64,000 nucleotides of DNA from an uncultured Cohaesibacter sp. (GCF_963664735.1 NZ_OY761553.1:4585001-4649000), one strand, 5' to 3'; shown: positions 33,667 through 42,451, counted from the first letter of the stretch. Translations and numbers: made by a program. The notes: generated by a model not told the origin, from the letters alone.

Positions 33667-34548
33667 ATGATTACGCTTACCAAAAATGCGGTTCGCGCGC
33701 TCGTTGTTGCTGGTGCTCTGGCGGTTACATCCGCCGGCGCCATGGCTTCTGGCGAAAGCGGCTATCACTATGAAAAGCAGGACTGGACCTTCTCTGGTCC
33801 GTTCGGAAAGTTCGATAAGGCACAGTTGCAACGTGGCTTCAAGATTTATCGGGAAGTGTGCTCGAGCTGCCATTCCATGGACTATATTGCTTTTCGCAAT
33901 CTAGGTCAGGACGGGGCTTTGGGTTTTACCGAAGAGGAAGTCAAGGCGATTGCTGCTGAATATGAAGTGGAAGACGGCCCGAATGCCGACGGGGACATGT
34001 TCACCCGTGCGGGCAAGCCGTTCGACCATATACCATCTCCGTTCCCCAATGTGGAAGCGGCTGCGGCTGCCAATGGCGGCAAGGCTCCGCCTGATCTTTC
34101 CCTGATTGCCAAGGCGCGTGCTGCCTCGGTTGGTCCGGATGTGGGCATCGAAGTCTTCAATGACATCCTGCGCCTGATCTGGCATCCGATAACGGCCTAT
34201 CAGGAATATGGTCCGGACTATATCTATGCGCTGCTGACGGCCTATGAAGAAACGCCCGAAGAGCTGGCTGAGACGGTCGGGGATAAATATTACAACCCGG
34301 CCTTCAACTCCGGTGTGGCAATCGGTATGGCACCGCCACTTTCTGATGAGTTGGTTGAATATACCGATGGTACTCCAATGACGACCGAGCAGTATTCCAA
34401 GGACGTTACTGCTTTCCTGATGTGGGCTGCTGAGCCAAAGCTTGAAGAGCGCAAGAAAGTCGGCATCAATGCCCTGATCTTCCTTGTTGTCTTCTCTTTG
34501 CTGATGTTCTTCACCAAGCGCAAGCTGTGGTCCAAGGTCAAGCATTGA
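33667..34548 (+). CDS. petC: Cytochrome c1
   Basis: 293 residues, 23 bp after petB, so here the cytochrome b and c1 genes are separate rather than fused as in Bradyrhizobium fbcH. It has an N-terminal Sec signal ending near 'AGAMA-SG', haem attachment 'CSSCH' in 'YREVCSSCHSMDY', a probable axial Met in 'VAIGMAPPLSD', and a C-terminal anchor 'VGINALIFLVVFSLLMFF' followed by basic residues. It passes electrons to a soluble or membrane cytochrome c. A strong terminator follows. Confidence 0.94.
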   Translation: MITLTKNAVRALVVAGALAVTSAGAMASGESGYHYEKQDWTFSGPFGKFDKAQLQRGFKIYREVCSSCHSMDYIAFRNLGQDGALGFTEEEVKAIAAEYEVEDGPNADGDMFTRAGKPFDHIPSPFPNVEAAAAANGGKAPPDLSLIAKARAASVGPDVGIEVFNDILRLIWHPITAYQEYGPDYIYALLTAYEETPEELAETVGDKYYNPAFNSGVAIGMAPPLSDELVEYTDGTPMTTEQYSKDVTAFLMWAAEPKLEERKKVGINALIFLVVFSLLMFFTKRKLWSKVKH

Positions 34549-34577
34549 TCGGGACGATGCAATGGAATGTAAACGAA

Positions 34578-34606
34578 AAAGGCCCCCAAATCGGGGGCCT
34601 TTTTTG
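34578..34606 (+). terminator. Terminator of petABC
   Basis: AAAGGCCCCC and GGGGGCCTTT pair around a short AAAT loop, followed by TTTTTTG. A textbook rho-independent terminator 30 bp after petC. Confidence 0.92.
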
Positions 34607-34736
34607 TATTTGGGCACTTTTGTGCCAAAGAGACTTAGGTTTTGTGACGGTTGTGCAAGGGAAAGATGCTTGGGAGACTTGTAGTAATACGGAATAGAAT
34701 ATATGAATTTATAGATTCTAGCTATAGAAAGACAGA

Positions 34737-35792
34737 ATGTCCTTTGATAATGACAAAAAAATGAAATTCAAGAAAAGTGGAAGAGTGTCTCTTGCAATGG
34801 TTGCAGCTGATGCTGGTGTTTCTATTGCAACAGCTTCCCGCATCGTCAATGGAATAACCAACAAGGCATCAGAAGACACAATTATCCGCGTCAAGGCCTC
34901 GGTTGAAAGGCTCAATTATCGCCCCGCCAGTATTGGCAGGGCATTGCGGTGTCAGGAAAGCCGTATCGTTGGTTTGTTGGCGGCTGCCATTGAAAATCCG
35001 ACAATGGCCGCTATCGCAGCCTCGATTGAATTGGCCTTGCGCGATGAAGGCTATGTGTTATCGCTTTGCGACACCCATGATCGTGCTGATGTTCAGGATG
35101 AATATTTGCTCGAGATGCAGTCTCAGTTAGCACGCGCTGTCATCATTGTTGGTGCGGTAAGCAGTCCTGTGCTGGATAGAATGCGAGAAAGCGGGTCGCC
35201 GATGCTGTTTGTCAACCGGCCAGACCCCGGTGACCGGTCCAGCCCGTATTTGGGGCTCGATAATTATAAGGCAGGGCAGGATGTTGCCGAGCTACTCATC
35301 TCTCGTGGTTTGCATGACATTGCGCTTATCCACGCCTCTTTGAAGGGAACGTCTGCGTTCTACAGACGCATGGGGGTGCTTGATGGTCTGGCGCGCATAG
35401 GAATTTCCGAGGGGGATGTTTTTCATGCCCATGTCGAAGGATTAAATCATCTGGAAGTGGGCTATCTGGCGATGCAGCAAGTTCTGCGCCGTAAAAATCC
35501 GCCGCGCATTATAATTTGTATGAGCGATATGCTCGCTTATGGCGCTTATCGGAGCGTGATCGAGGCTGGGTTTGATCCTGTCAAAGACTTCGGCTTTATC
35601 GGGTTTGATGAAAATCCGCTCAATCCATGGATTGGCTGGTGGTTGAATTCCATTGGAGTGCCTGCCGAGAGATATGGTCAGGCGACGGTCGTGACATTGA
35701 AGAAGATCTGGGACGGGCAGGGGATTGCCGGCCCTGTTTATCTGCCTCATACATTCCGATTGAACGGGCATGCGCTTCCAGGAGAGTGTTAA
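34737..35792 (+). CDS. LacI-family transcriptional regulator
   Basis: 351 residues. The N-terminal LacI helix-turn-helix 'VSLAMVAADAGVSIATASRIVNG' and hinge 'RVKASVERLNYRPASIGRAL' are followed by a periplasmic-binding-like sugar sensor with 'VGLLAAAIENPTMAAIAASIE', 'GLDNYKAGQDVAELLISRG' and 'FGFIGFDENPLNPW'. The start may be ATG 34,737 or the in-frame ATG 34,761. No carbohydrate genes flank it, so it is an orphan between petABC and apt and its target must be elsewhere or itself. A short TATAG...CTATA inverted repeat lies just upstream (about 34,711-34,727). Confidence 0.85.
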   Translation: MSFDNDKKMKFKKSGRVSLAMVAADAGVSIATASRIVNGITNKASEDTIIRVKASVERLNYRPASIGRALRCQESRIVGLLAAAIENPTMAAIAASIELALRDEGYVLSLCDTHDRADVQDEYLLEMQSQLARAVIIVGAVSSPVLDRMRESGSPMLFVNRPDPGDRSSPYLGLDNYKAGQDVAELLISRGLHDIALIHASLKGTSAFYRRMGVLDGLARIGISEGDVFHAHVEGLNHLEVGYLAMQQVLRRKNPPRIIICMSDMLAYGAYRSVIEAGFDPVKDFGFIGFDENPLNPWIGWWLNSIGVPAERYGQATVVTLKKIWDGQGIAGPVYLPHTFRLNGHALPGEC

Positions 35793-35966
35793 GCGCTGTT
35801 TCATGTCTCCTATTTGCTTGAAACGGTTCAATATTCAAAATGAGGTTGGTCCAGAGGGTGACTCCGGCTTGCTTTGTCGCTTATATAGATCTGCTGGCGA
35901 CGTGAAGCTCAGTTGCCCAAACAAGACCCTCTTTCGACCTGATGCAGAATAAGCGGAGCCGAATCA

Positions 35967-36512
35967 ATGCAAACTAGTGAACCACTCGATCTGAAGAGCC
36001 TCATCAGATCCATTCCAGATTATCCCAAGCACGGGATTATTTTCAGGGATATTACAACCCTGATTTCGCATGCAGATGGCTTTCGTCAATCTATTCGCGA
36101 ACTGGCAACTCCCTATGTGGATAAGGGGATTGACAAGATCGTCGGGATCGAGGCCCGAGGGTTCATTTTTGGTGGCGCCATGGCCGATTTTCTGGGCGTT
36201 GGCTTTGTGCCGGTGCGCAAGCCGGGCAAGCTTCCCGGCGAAGTCATCTCGCAGGATTATTCTCTCGAATATGGAACCGATTGCATCGAGATGCACGCTG
36301 ATGCCATCTCGGCCGGGGAGAAGATTCTCGTTGTTGATGATCTGATCGCCACTGGAGGGACTGCTATTGCTGCGATCGAGCTGCTACAGCGCGTTGAGGC
36401 TGTGGTGGAAGGGGCCGCTTTCGTGATCGATTTGCCCGATATCGGAGGGGCAGACCTTTTGAGAGCGCGCGGAATCGATGTCCACACGCTAATCTGTTTT
36501 GAAGGTCACTAG
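35967..36512 (+). CDS. apt: Adenine phosphoribosyltransferase
   Basis: 181 residues, typical size. 'SIPDYPKHGIIFRDITTL' at the N-terminus, 'GIEARGFIFGGAMADFLGVGFVPVRKPGKLPGEV', and the PRPP loop 'ILVVDDLIATGGTAIAA' (about 116-132) identify the enzyme. It salvages adenine plus PRPP to AMP in the cytoplasm. Monocistronic, 175 bp after the LacI gene. The intervening strip holds no supported gene. Confidence 0.94.
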   Translation: MQTSEPLDLKSLIRSIPDYPKHGIIFRDITTLISHADGFRQSIRELATPYVDKGIDKIVGIEARGFIFGGAMADFLGVGFVPVRKPGKLPGEVISQDYSLEYGTDCIEMHADAISAGEKILVVDDLIATGGTAIAAIELLQRVEAVVEGAAFVIDLPDIGGADLLRARGIDVHTLICFEGH

Positions 36513-36627
36513 TTTTTGTGAGCGGGCTACTTTCCTGCTGCGACCTGATGGCGCATATAGGTGTTTCACCTAAGAACTGGTTCTATATTAGGGTAATATA
36601 GAACCGTTTAGCCTAGGGAGTTTTGTT

Positions 36628-36831
36628 ATGACTGTTAATGTTGGAAAACTTGATCGCGTACTCAGAGTTATTGTTGGTATCGTGTTGCTGGCTATTGTTT
36701 TTATCGGGCCCAAGACGTTGTGGGGCTTGATTGGTATTGTGCCACTGGCTACGGGCCTGTTCCGTTTCTGCCCGCTTTACACGATCATCGGTATCAATAC
36801 CTGTGATGTATCCGAAAAATCGGATGTCTGA
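36628..36831 (+). CDS. DUF2892 (YgaP-like) membrane protein
   Basis: 67 residues. 'NVGKLDRVLRVIVGIVLLAIVFIG', then 'WGLIGIVPLATGLFRFCPLYTIIGINTC', is the DUF2892 signature: two membrane spans and a conserved FCPLY...GINTC segment with two cysteines. In YgaP this module is joined to a rhodanese domain; here it stands alone. A role in sulfur or thiol handling is guessed from the family only. A terminator follows 40 bp later. Confidence 0.85.
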   Translation: MTVNVGKLDRVLRVIVGIVLLAIVFIGPKTLWGLIGIVPLATGLFRFCPLYTIIGINTCDVSEKSDV

Positions 36832-36870
36832 TGACGTCTGCCCGCAAGGGAATTAATTGGACTAAAAAGA

Positions 36871-36900
36871 AAAGCCACACTGGGGGACAGTGTGGCTTTT
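36871..36900. terminator. Bidirectional terminator between DUF2892 gene and RraA-like gene
   Basis: AAAGCCACACTG (36,871-36,882) and CAGTGTGGCTTT (36,888-36,899) form a perfect 12-bp stem around GGGGA, with A-run and T-run on the two sides. It serves both convergent genes. Confidence 0.9.
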
Positions 36901-36925
36901 CCGCTTTTGCTCGGGAGGATTGGAG

Positions 36926-37585
36926 CTATACCGGCCAGATTTGCTGGAGCTTTTCGCCTGCAAGAATGCGGTCGCGTGCTGCAGCTTCCTGTTTGCCAAG
37001 TTCATCAGCCTGATCGGCAACTGCTTTGACATGCTCTTTCGGGATGACAACAACGCCATCAATGTCGCCGAAAATAACATCGCCGGGTTTCACGGTTGCT
37101 TTGCCGATGGTTACTGGAACCTGATTTTTATAAGGTTCTTTCTTACCGGTTACGCCGATCGGGCTTGGAGCCGTACCGAAAAGTGGGTAACCAAGTGCAC
37201 GAACCTGAGCCAGATCGCGAACTGTGCCGTTTACCACGGTGGCAACTGCACCAGAGGTTTTTGCACCGGTGCTCATCAGCTCGCCAGAGCAGGAGCCAGG
37301 GGTGCAAGATGCTTCACAAACAAGGATTGATCCTTTTGGAGCGTTGTCTATGGCGTTGTGATAGACATCCTGCGGCTGGCCTTTGCGATGCGATGGCGCA
37401 AACTGCACGGTTACTGCGGGGCCACAAACAATTTGTCCCGGTTCCAGTGCACCCAGCAGAGAGATGCCTTCAAGGCAACCCCAAAGCCCGAGGGCTTCCA
37501 TGCTGTCGTGAATGTCGCCAGAATACCATTTTTTCAGACGTTCGATTGCCTCCCAATCAGTATCTGAATAATCGAAGTCAGCCAT
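36926..37585 (-). CDS. RraA-like family protein (class II pyruvate aldolase-like)
   Basis: 219 residues. The RraA/HMG-aldolase fold is shown by 'GDIHDSMEALG', 'GPAVTVQF', 'GSILVCEASCTPGSCSGELMSTGAKTSGAVATVVNGTVRDLAQVRALGYPLF' (G-E-L...G..G.VVNG..RD core, catalytic Arg/Asp) and 'VKPGDVIFGDIDGVVVIP'. Aldolase members cleave 4-hydroxy-4-methyl-2-oxoglutarate or decarboxylate oxaloacetate with a divalent metal; others only regulate RNase E. Given the regulator beside it and the sugar-acid-like operon opposite, an aldolase or decarboxylase role is more likely than RNase control. Confidence 0.82.
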   Translation of the reverse strand: MADFDYSDTDWEAIERLKKWYSGDIHDSMEALGLWGCLEGISLLGALEPGQIVCGPAVTVQFAPSHRKGQPQDVYHNAIDNAPKGSILVCEASCTPGSCSGELMSTGAKTSGAVATVVNGTVRDLAQVRALGYPLFGTAPSPIGVTGKKEPYKNQVPVTIGKATVKPGDVIFGDIDGVVVIPKEHVKAVADQADELGKQEAAARDRILAGEKLQQIWPV

Positions 37586-37586
37586 G

Positions 37587-38351
37587 TTAATCCTCTTTCT
37601 TGGCCTGTTTCATGTTTGATTTTTCAATAGCCTGACGAAGATAATTGGCGCTTTTGTCGATTTGCGCGCGAATAAGCTCCTTGGCTCCGACATCATCATT
37701 GTTGCGGATCTTGTCAAAAATCTCGGCATGTTCATCATAAGCATTGCTGAGAGATTTGATCGGAACCCGGCTGGTAACGTGAATGACGTCGTTGATCAGG
37801 CCAGAGAAATTGTCATAGATCCGCATAAGCACCTGATTGTCCGTTGCATGGACCATGGCCAGATGGAATGCCGCGTCGGCATTGACAAATGCGGGGAAAT
37901 CCTTGGTATCGCGGGCGGTTTTCATCGCTGCGAGTGCCTCTTCAATCTTGGAATAGTCCGGCTTGTCGAGGTTGGTCAGGATTACCAGAGATTCCGTTTC
38001 GATCATGCGTCGAACGGTCATTAACTGCAGGAGATAGTTGGAATCGGAGTAGAATTGTTGGCGAACGGTGACTGCAAGAGCGTCAAGATAGTTATTGACG
38101 TCGTCGCGAACAACTTCGGTTCTTTCTCCATGTCTGCGTTGGACAAGTCCCTTCACTTCCAGTTCTTGCACAGCTTCGCGGACCGCTCTTGTAGAGACGC
38201 CAAATTCGCGCGCAATGGCACTTTCAGATTCAAGGCGGTCTCCAACCTTGAGTTCCCCATTCAAAATGCGGCTCTCAAGGACGGATGAAACCACTGAATG
38301 CAGCCGACCGCGCTTAATTGGTGTCTGGAGTGTTTCGCCTATATCAACCAT
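37587..38351 (-). CDS. GntR/FadR-family transcriptional regulator
   Basis: 254 residues, one base upstream of the RraA-like gene. A winged helix spans about residues 15-80 ('VLESRILNGELKVGDRLESESAIAREFGVSTRAVREAVQELEVKGLVQRR'). The C-terminal FCD effector domain has metal-ligand-like 'ADAAFHLAMVHATDN' and 'YDEHAEIFDKI'. The usual third His region reads 'ELIRAQIDKSANYL', so one ligand seems replaced. It faces the transporter operon, with a perfect inverted repeat in that promoter, so it probably represses the operon until the imported substrate or a product binds. Confidence 0.88.
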   Translation of the reverse strand: MVDIGETLQTPIKRGRLHSVVSSVLESRILNGELKVGDRLESESAIAREFGVSTRAVREAVQELEVKGLVQRRHGERTEVVRDDVNNYLDALAVTVRQQFYSDSNYLLQLMTVRRMIETESLVILTNLDKPDYSKIEEALAAMKTARDTKDFPAFVNADAAFHLAMVHATDNQVLMRIYDNFSGLINDVIHVTSRVPIKSLSNAYDEHAEIFDKIRNNDDVGAKELIRAQIDKSANYLRQAIEKSNMKQAKKED

Positions 38352-38392
38352 GCCAGCTATCTGGCCTCCGTGAATCTCATCTTTTGGTTATG

Positions 38393-38420
38393 TTGACAAT
38401 ACTCATGACATGAGTCATAA
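38393..38420 (+). promoter_or_regulatory. Promoter of the transporter operon with embedded FadR-type operator
   Basis: TTGACA (38,393-38,398) and TCATAA (38,415-38,420) are 16 bp apart. Between them lies the perfect inverted repeat ACTCATG-A-CATGAGT (38,401-38,415). An operator between -35 and -10 lets the bound regulator block RNA polymerase. The divergently read FadR-type gene is the obvious ligand. Confidence 0.7.
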
Positions 38421-38434
38421 GTCAAGTGTTATCT

Positions 38435-38465
38435 ATACGTGTCGCGTCTTGGTTGCGACATGTAT
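38435..38465 (+). promoter_or_regulatory. Stem-loop in the leader of the transporter operon
   Basis: ATACGTGTCGC (38,435-38,445) pairs with GCGACATGTAT (38,455-38,465), 11 bp with one G-U pair and a 9-base loop. It lies in the expected 5' UTR just before the GGGAGG ribosome site. It could stabilise the mRNA, influence translation, or at DNA level be a second operator. Confidence 0.5.
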
Positions 38466-38493
38466 GGGAGGATACTTATGGGAGGTTAATTAT

Positions 38494-39471
38494 ATGAGCC
38501 TACAATTCAACCACGTCGTTCGTACATCTGTTGCCGCATTGGCTTTGTGCACCATGGCAGGCAGTGCATTCGCTGCTTGGCCAGAACGTGCCGTTACCAT
38601 TATCGTGCCATGGTCTGCTGGTGGTGGCACCGACGCTACGGCCCGTATGGTCGCTGCAGATCTGCAGGAACATTTCGGACAGCCATTCAACGTTGTGAAC
38701 CGCACCGGTGGTGGTGGTCTGGTTGGTCATGCAGCAATCGCCAATGCCAAGCCTGATGGCTATACGCTCGGCGTTGTTACCATTGAGCACACCATGTATG
38801 AGAGCCAGGGGCTGCCTGGTGTCACACCAAAAGATTACGACTATATTGGCCGTTACAATGCTGATGCTATCGGCATCAACGTATCAACCAAGGCTGATTA
38901 CAAATCCGCCAAGGATCTGATCGATGCAGTGAAGGCAAAACCTGGCAAAATTACCGCATCTGGTGCAAACCGTGGTGGTCTTTCCCACTTGGCTTGGGCT
39001 GGCCTGCTGAACACCCTCGGCATTGCTCCTGATGCAAGTGTCTGGGTTGCTTCTGCCGGTTCTGCTCCTGCAATGCAGCAGATTGCTGCCGGTGCGATTG
39101 ATGTCGTCTCCACGTCTCCTGCTGAAGCCCGCTCTCTGGTAGAAGCTGGTGAAGTCAAGACTTTGGCCCTGATTTCTGGTGAACGCAGCGAGTTGTTCCC
39201 GGACATCCCGACCACAGACGAAGTCTTTGGCATCAAATGGTCTCCAATGCCGTTCCGCGGTCTTGCCGGTCCTGATGGTATGCCAAAAGAAGTCATTGAA
39301 GAGCTGTCCAGCGCTCTTAAAGGCATCACCGAAGATCCTAAATTCAAGGAATTTATGAAATCCCGTGGTTTCTCGGTTGCTTATCAGGATGCTGATACAT
39401 TCAAAGCAACCGCTATGGCTGACTACACAGGTCTTGGTGAAACCATGAAAGCTGTCGGTTTGGCTAAATAA
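38494..39471 (+). CDS. Tripartite tricarboxylate transporter substrate-binding protein (TctC family)
   Basis: 325 residues from ATG 38,494 with GGGAGG upstream; upstream in-frame codons lie in the leader and are rejected. It has a Sec signal ending 'GSAFA-AW'. The mature start 'WPERAVTIIVPWSAGGGTDATARMVAADLQEHFGQPFNVVNRTGGGGLVG' is diagnostic of TctC/Bug proteins, as is 'NAKPDGYTLGVVT'. These periplasmic proteins bind carboxylates (citrate, dicarboxylates, aromatic and sugar acids) through two loops. First gene of tctCBA-SDR-isomerase. Confidence 0.9.
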   Translation: MSLQFNHVVRTSVAALALCTMAGSAFAAWPERAVTIIVPWSAGGGTDATARMVAADLQEHFGQPFNVVNRTGGGGLVGHAAIANAKPDGYTLGVVTIEHTMYESQGLPGVTPKDYDYIGRYNADAIGINVSTKADYKSAKDLIDAVKAKPGKITASGANRGGLSHLAWAGLLNTLGIAPDASVWVASAGSAPAMQQIAAGAIDVVSTSPAEARSLVEAGEVKTLALISGERSELFPDIPTTDEVFGIKWSPMPFRGLAGPDGMPKEVIEELSSALKGITEDPKFKEFMKSRGFSVAYQDADTFKATAMADYTGLGETMKAVGLAK

Positions 39472-39492
39472 TGCCGCTCGTGGAGTTATCTC

Positions 39493-39966
39493 ATGAGAAT
39501 TAGCGACCGGGTCGTTGGACCTGTGTTACTACTCTTCGGAGTAGTGGTGATTTGGGGGGCGCTTCAGCTCCCCACTATCCCCGGAGTGCGATTTGGGGCG
39601 GACCTTATGCCGTCTCTTATCGGTTTCTGCCTGATCGGGCTTGGCCTTTCCATTGCCATTGGCGGGTTCACTTCTAAAGATCAAATCAAGCTTCTTGATG
39701 TGTCCGAATGGAGTGTGCCGCTTCGCAACAAGCTTGCTGCGATTTGGAGCTTGGGTGGTCTCATTATTGGTGGCCTGTTTTTCGAAGTGATTGGCTTTCC
39801 TCTGCTGGGCGTCATCTATATGGCCGTCTTGATGACCCTTATGGGTACGCGCTTTCGCACGACAGCTGCAGTTTCCATTCTGGTGGTGGCCGTGCTCTAT
39901 ATCGGCTTTTCTAAAGGACTGCTGGTGCCTCTGCCCGCAGGCCTGCTGGGAGGCATCCTTCCATGA
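39493..39966 (+). CDS. Tripartite tricarboxylate transporter small membrane subunit (TctB family)
   Basis: 157 residues, 21 bp after the binding protein. There are four predicted membrane spans (about 10-28, 39-58, 79-100, 107-150). The N-terminal 'GAxQLPTIPGVRFGADLMPSLIGFCLIGLGLSIAIGG' pattern is typical of TctB. It overlaps the next gene by ATGA, as is usual for the two membrane parts of one transporter. Confidence 0.85.
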   Translation: MRISDRVVGPVLLLFGVVVIWGALQLPTIPGVRFGADLMPSLIGFCLIGLGLSIAIGGFTSKDQIKLLDVSEWSVPLRNKLAAIWSLGGLIIGGLFFEVIGFPLLGVIYMAVLMTLMGTRFRTTAAVSILVVAVLYIGFSKGLLVPLPAGLLGGILP

Positions 39967-41531
39967 TGAGTTTAAGCATTCTCGGGTCGGCTTTGCTGAT
40001 CGTAATACAGCCAACTGTGCTGTTGTCCATTCTTTGTGGTTCCATTTATGGGCTGTTCATCGGGGCATTGCCCGGCCTGACGGCGACCATGTCGACGGCT
40101 CTGCTGGTGCCGATCACCTTCTATATGGACCCGCTTCCGGCAATCGCACTGATTGTCTCCAGTACGGCAATGGCCATTTCTGCCGGTGATATTCCGGGCA
40201 CCTTGCTGCGCATTCCCGGTACGCCAGCTTCTGCCGCCTATACCGATGAATCCCACCAGATGACGGTTCACGGCAAGGCTGGTCTTGCGCTGTCGCTCGG
40301 TTTTTTCTTTTCTGCCATGGGCGGGCTGTTCGGGGCGATTGTCCTATTGTTCACAGGCCCTCTGTTGGCTCAGATTTCGCTCAATTTCTCCAGTTTTGAA
40401 TTTTTCTGGCTCGCGGTGCTTGGTCTCCTGACCTGTGCTTTGGTGAGTGGCAGTAACATGGCTCGCGGATTTGTCTCGCTGATGTTTGGCCTGCTGATCG
40501 CTACCGTCGGACTTGATGTGACCACAGGTGCCCCCCGCTTCACCTTTGGCCAAATCGAATTGATGGGCGGTGTGTCCTTCATTCCCGTGATGATTGGCAT
40601 GTTTGCCTTCTCCGAAATATTGCGTGGGTTCACCACCAACAAGACCGGTGAGAGCGCGATGCCCGATCTCGGCAAGATTGTTCCCTTCAAGGGTATCGGA
40701 GGATTGCTGCGCAAATATCCGTTTTCCCCGCTGCGCGGCGCAACTCTTGGTACGATCGTTGGTGCTCTGCCCGGCGTTGGTGGCGACCTTGCCGCATGGA
40801 TTGCCTATGGCATGAGCAAGCGCTTCACCAAGACGCCTGAGAAATATGGCACGGGCCATCCTGAAGGCTTGATGGAAGCTACATCATCCAACAATGCTGG
40901 CCTGTCCAGCGCATGGATTCCTGCTCTCGTGTTCGGTATTCCCGGCGATGCGGTGACGGCGATTGCTGTTGGTGTTCTGTTCATGAAGGGCGTGGCTCCC
41001 GGACCGCGGCTGTTCGTTGAGAACCCGACCATGCCGACAGCCATTATCATGACATTCTTCGTCTCGAACTTGCTGCTGTTTCCGCTCGGGTTTGTGGCCA
41101 TCAAGATTGCCCGGCATGTGCTTTCCATCCCCCGGTCCGTGATCGTACCGATCATCCTGATCTGCTGCTTCCTTGGTTCATATGCGGTCAACAACACCAT
41201 GTTTGGTGTCTGGATCATGCTGATTGCCGGGATCGTCGGTTATCTGATGGAGCGCAATGGTTTTCCGATTGCTCCCGTCATTCTGGGCCTTGTGCTTGGG
41301 CCTGTTCTGGAACGGAACTTCATCATGTCCATGCAAATCTCCAATGGCAATTTGCTGGGCTTCTTCTCTCGTCCCATCGCCTGCGGGCTGGGCATTCTCA
41401 TCTGCTGTATCTTCCTGTTTGCAGTGATCAAGTCGGTAAAGCGTTGGCTGAGTGGTGACTCGCAGCGCAGGCGGTCCAAGTTGCTGGAAGATGCAAAGGA
41501 CGTTGCACAATCACGCTCCGGCGGCGCGTGA
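39963..41531 (+). CDS. Tripartite tricarboxylate transporter large membrane subunit (TctA family)
   Basis: 522 residues with about 11-12 membrane spans. The repeated TctA signature is present twice: 'GLFIGALPGLTATMSTALLVPITFYMDPLPAIALI' near the N-terminus and 'GTIVGALPGVGGDLAAWIAYGMSKR' in the middle. So are 'GDIPGTLLRIPGTPASAAYTDESHQM' and 'GIPGDAVTAIAVGVLFMKGVAPGP'. It is the cation-coupled channel of the transporter in the inner membrane. Confidence 0.92.
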   Translation: MMSLSILGSALLIVIQPTVLLSILCGSIYGLFIGALPGLTATMSTALLVPITFYMDPLPAIALIVSSTAMAISAGDIPGTLLRIPGTPASAAYTDESHQMTVHGKAGLALSLGFFFSAMGGLFGAIVLLFTGPLLAQISLNFSSFEFFWLAVLGLLTCALVSGSNMARGFVSLMFGLLIATVGLDVTTGAPRFTFGQIELMGGVSFIPVMIGMFAFSEILRGFTTNKTGESAMPDLGKIVPFKGIGGLLRKYPFSPLRGATLGTIVGALPGVGGDLAAWIAYGMSKRFTKTPEKYGTGHPEGLMEATSSNNAGLSSAWIPALVFGIPGDAVTAIAVGVLFMKGVAPGPRLFVENPTMPTAIIMTFFVSNLLLFPLGFVAIKIARHVLSIPRSVIVPIILICCFLGSYAVNNTMFGVWIMLIAGIVGYLMERNGFPIAPVILGLVLGPVLERNFIMSMQISNGNLLGFFSRPIACGLGILICCIFLFAVIKSVKRWLSGDSQRRRSKLLEDAKDVAQSRSGGA

Positions 41532-41589
41532 AACCAAAAGAACACGGGCTGGATTACCGCCCGGACATCAATATCGAAAGGACATCCCA

Positions 41590-42408
41590 ATGTATAATCC
41601 ATTCTCCGTTGAAGGACGCGTCGCCATCGTGACCGGCGGCCTTGGTCAGATCGGAACCCAGCTTTGCACTTCCCTGGCTCAGGCCGGTGCCAAAGTGGCC
41701 ATCTTTTCTCGTCGTCCATTTAGTAAGGAACAGATTGCAGAGAAATTTCCGGGCCTTGAAGACAGTATCAAGGTCTATGAAGCCAGCGTGAAAGACAAGG
41801 GCGCTCTGGAAGCTGCAACCGAACAGCTGATCAAGGATTGGGGCGTGCCTGATATTCTGGTCAACAATGCCGGTATAGACTCCAAGCCCGATGGCGATGC
41901 AGATCAGAACGCTCCGTTCGAAGTTTATCCGAAAAAATATTGGGACGATATCATCGAAACCAACCTGACCGGTGTCATGCTTACCTCACAGGTCGTTGGC
42001 TCGAAGATGGCTGAAGCAGGCAAAGGCTCGATCATCAATATCGGTTCCATGTATGGCATGGTTTCCCCGAACCAGGCTCTTTATGCCTATCGTGAGGAAC
42101 GTGATGGGAAGCCTTTCATCAAGGCCATTTCCTACGCCGCTTCCAAATCCGGCCTGATCAACATGACCCGTTATCTGGCCACCTATTGGGCTAAAAAGGG
42201 CGTTCGTGTGAACCTTGTGACCTATGGTGGCGTGAAAACCGGTTCGTTCGACAAGGAATTCATTGATGCTTTCCTTGAACGCGTACCTATGGGCCGTCAG
42301 GCCAATCTGGAAGAATTCAGCCCGATCATTCACTTCCTCGGTTCTGATGCATCTTCCTACATGACCGGTGCAAATCTTGTACTGGATGGTGGCTTTACCA
42401 GCTGGTGA
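41590..42408 (+). CDS. SDR-family oxidoreductase
   Basis: 272 residues from ATG 41,590 with AAAGGAC upstream; an in-frame upstream start lies inside tctA. Classical SDR features: nucleotide loop 'VTGGLGQIGTQL' (about 14-25), 'NNAG', catalytic Ser in 'IINIGSMYGMV', and the Tyr/Lys pair in 'SYAASKSG'. The C-terminus 'YMTGANLVLDGGFTSW' is typical. It probably oxidises a hydroxy group of the imported compound with NAD(P)+. It sits between the transporter and the isomerase gene, about 58 bp after the transporter. Confidence 0.88.
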   Translation: MYNPFSVEGRVAIVTGGLGQIGTQLCTSLAQAGAKVAIFSRRPFSKEQIAEKFPGLEDSIKVYEASVKDKGALEAATEQLIKDWGVPDILVNNAGIDSKPDGDADQNAPFEVYPKKYWDDIIETNLTGVMLTSQVVGSKMAEAGKGSIINIGSMYGMVSPNQALYAYREERDGKPFIKAISYAASKSGLINMTRYLATYWAKKGVRVNLVTYGGVKTGSFDKEFIDAFLERVPMGRQANLEEFSPIIHFLGSDASSYMTGANLVLDGGFTSW

Positions 42409-42451
42409 TAATAAGCTGGAAAGACCGGCTATTTACAAGGGTGGATAAAAC

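Noticed and set aside
35770-35952. 60-codon frame between the LacI-type gene and apt
   Set aside because: It begins inside the regulator gene, lacks a ribosome site and shows no recognisable features.
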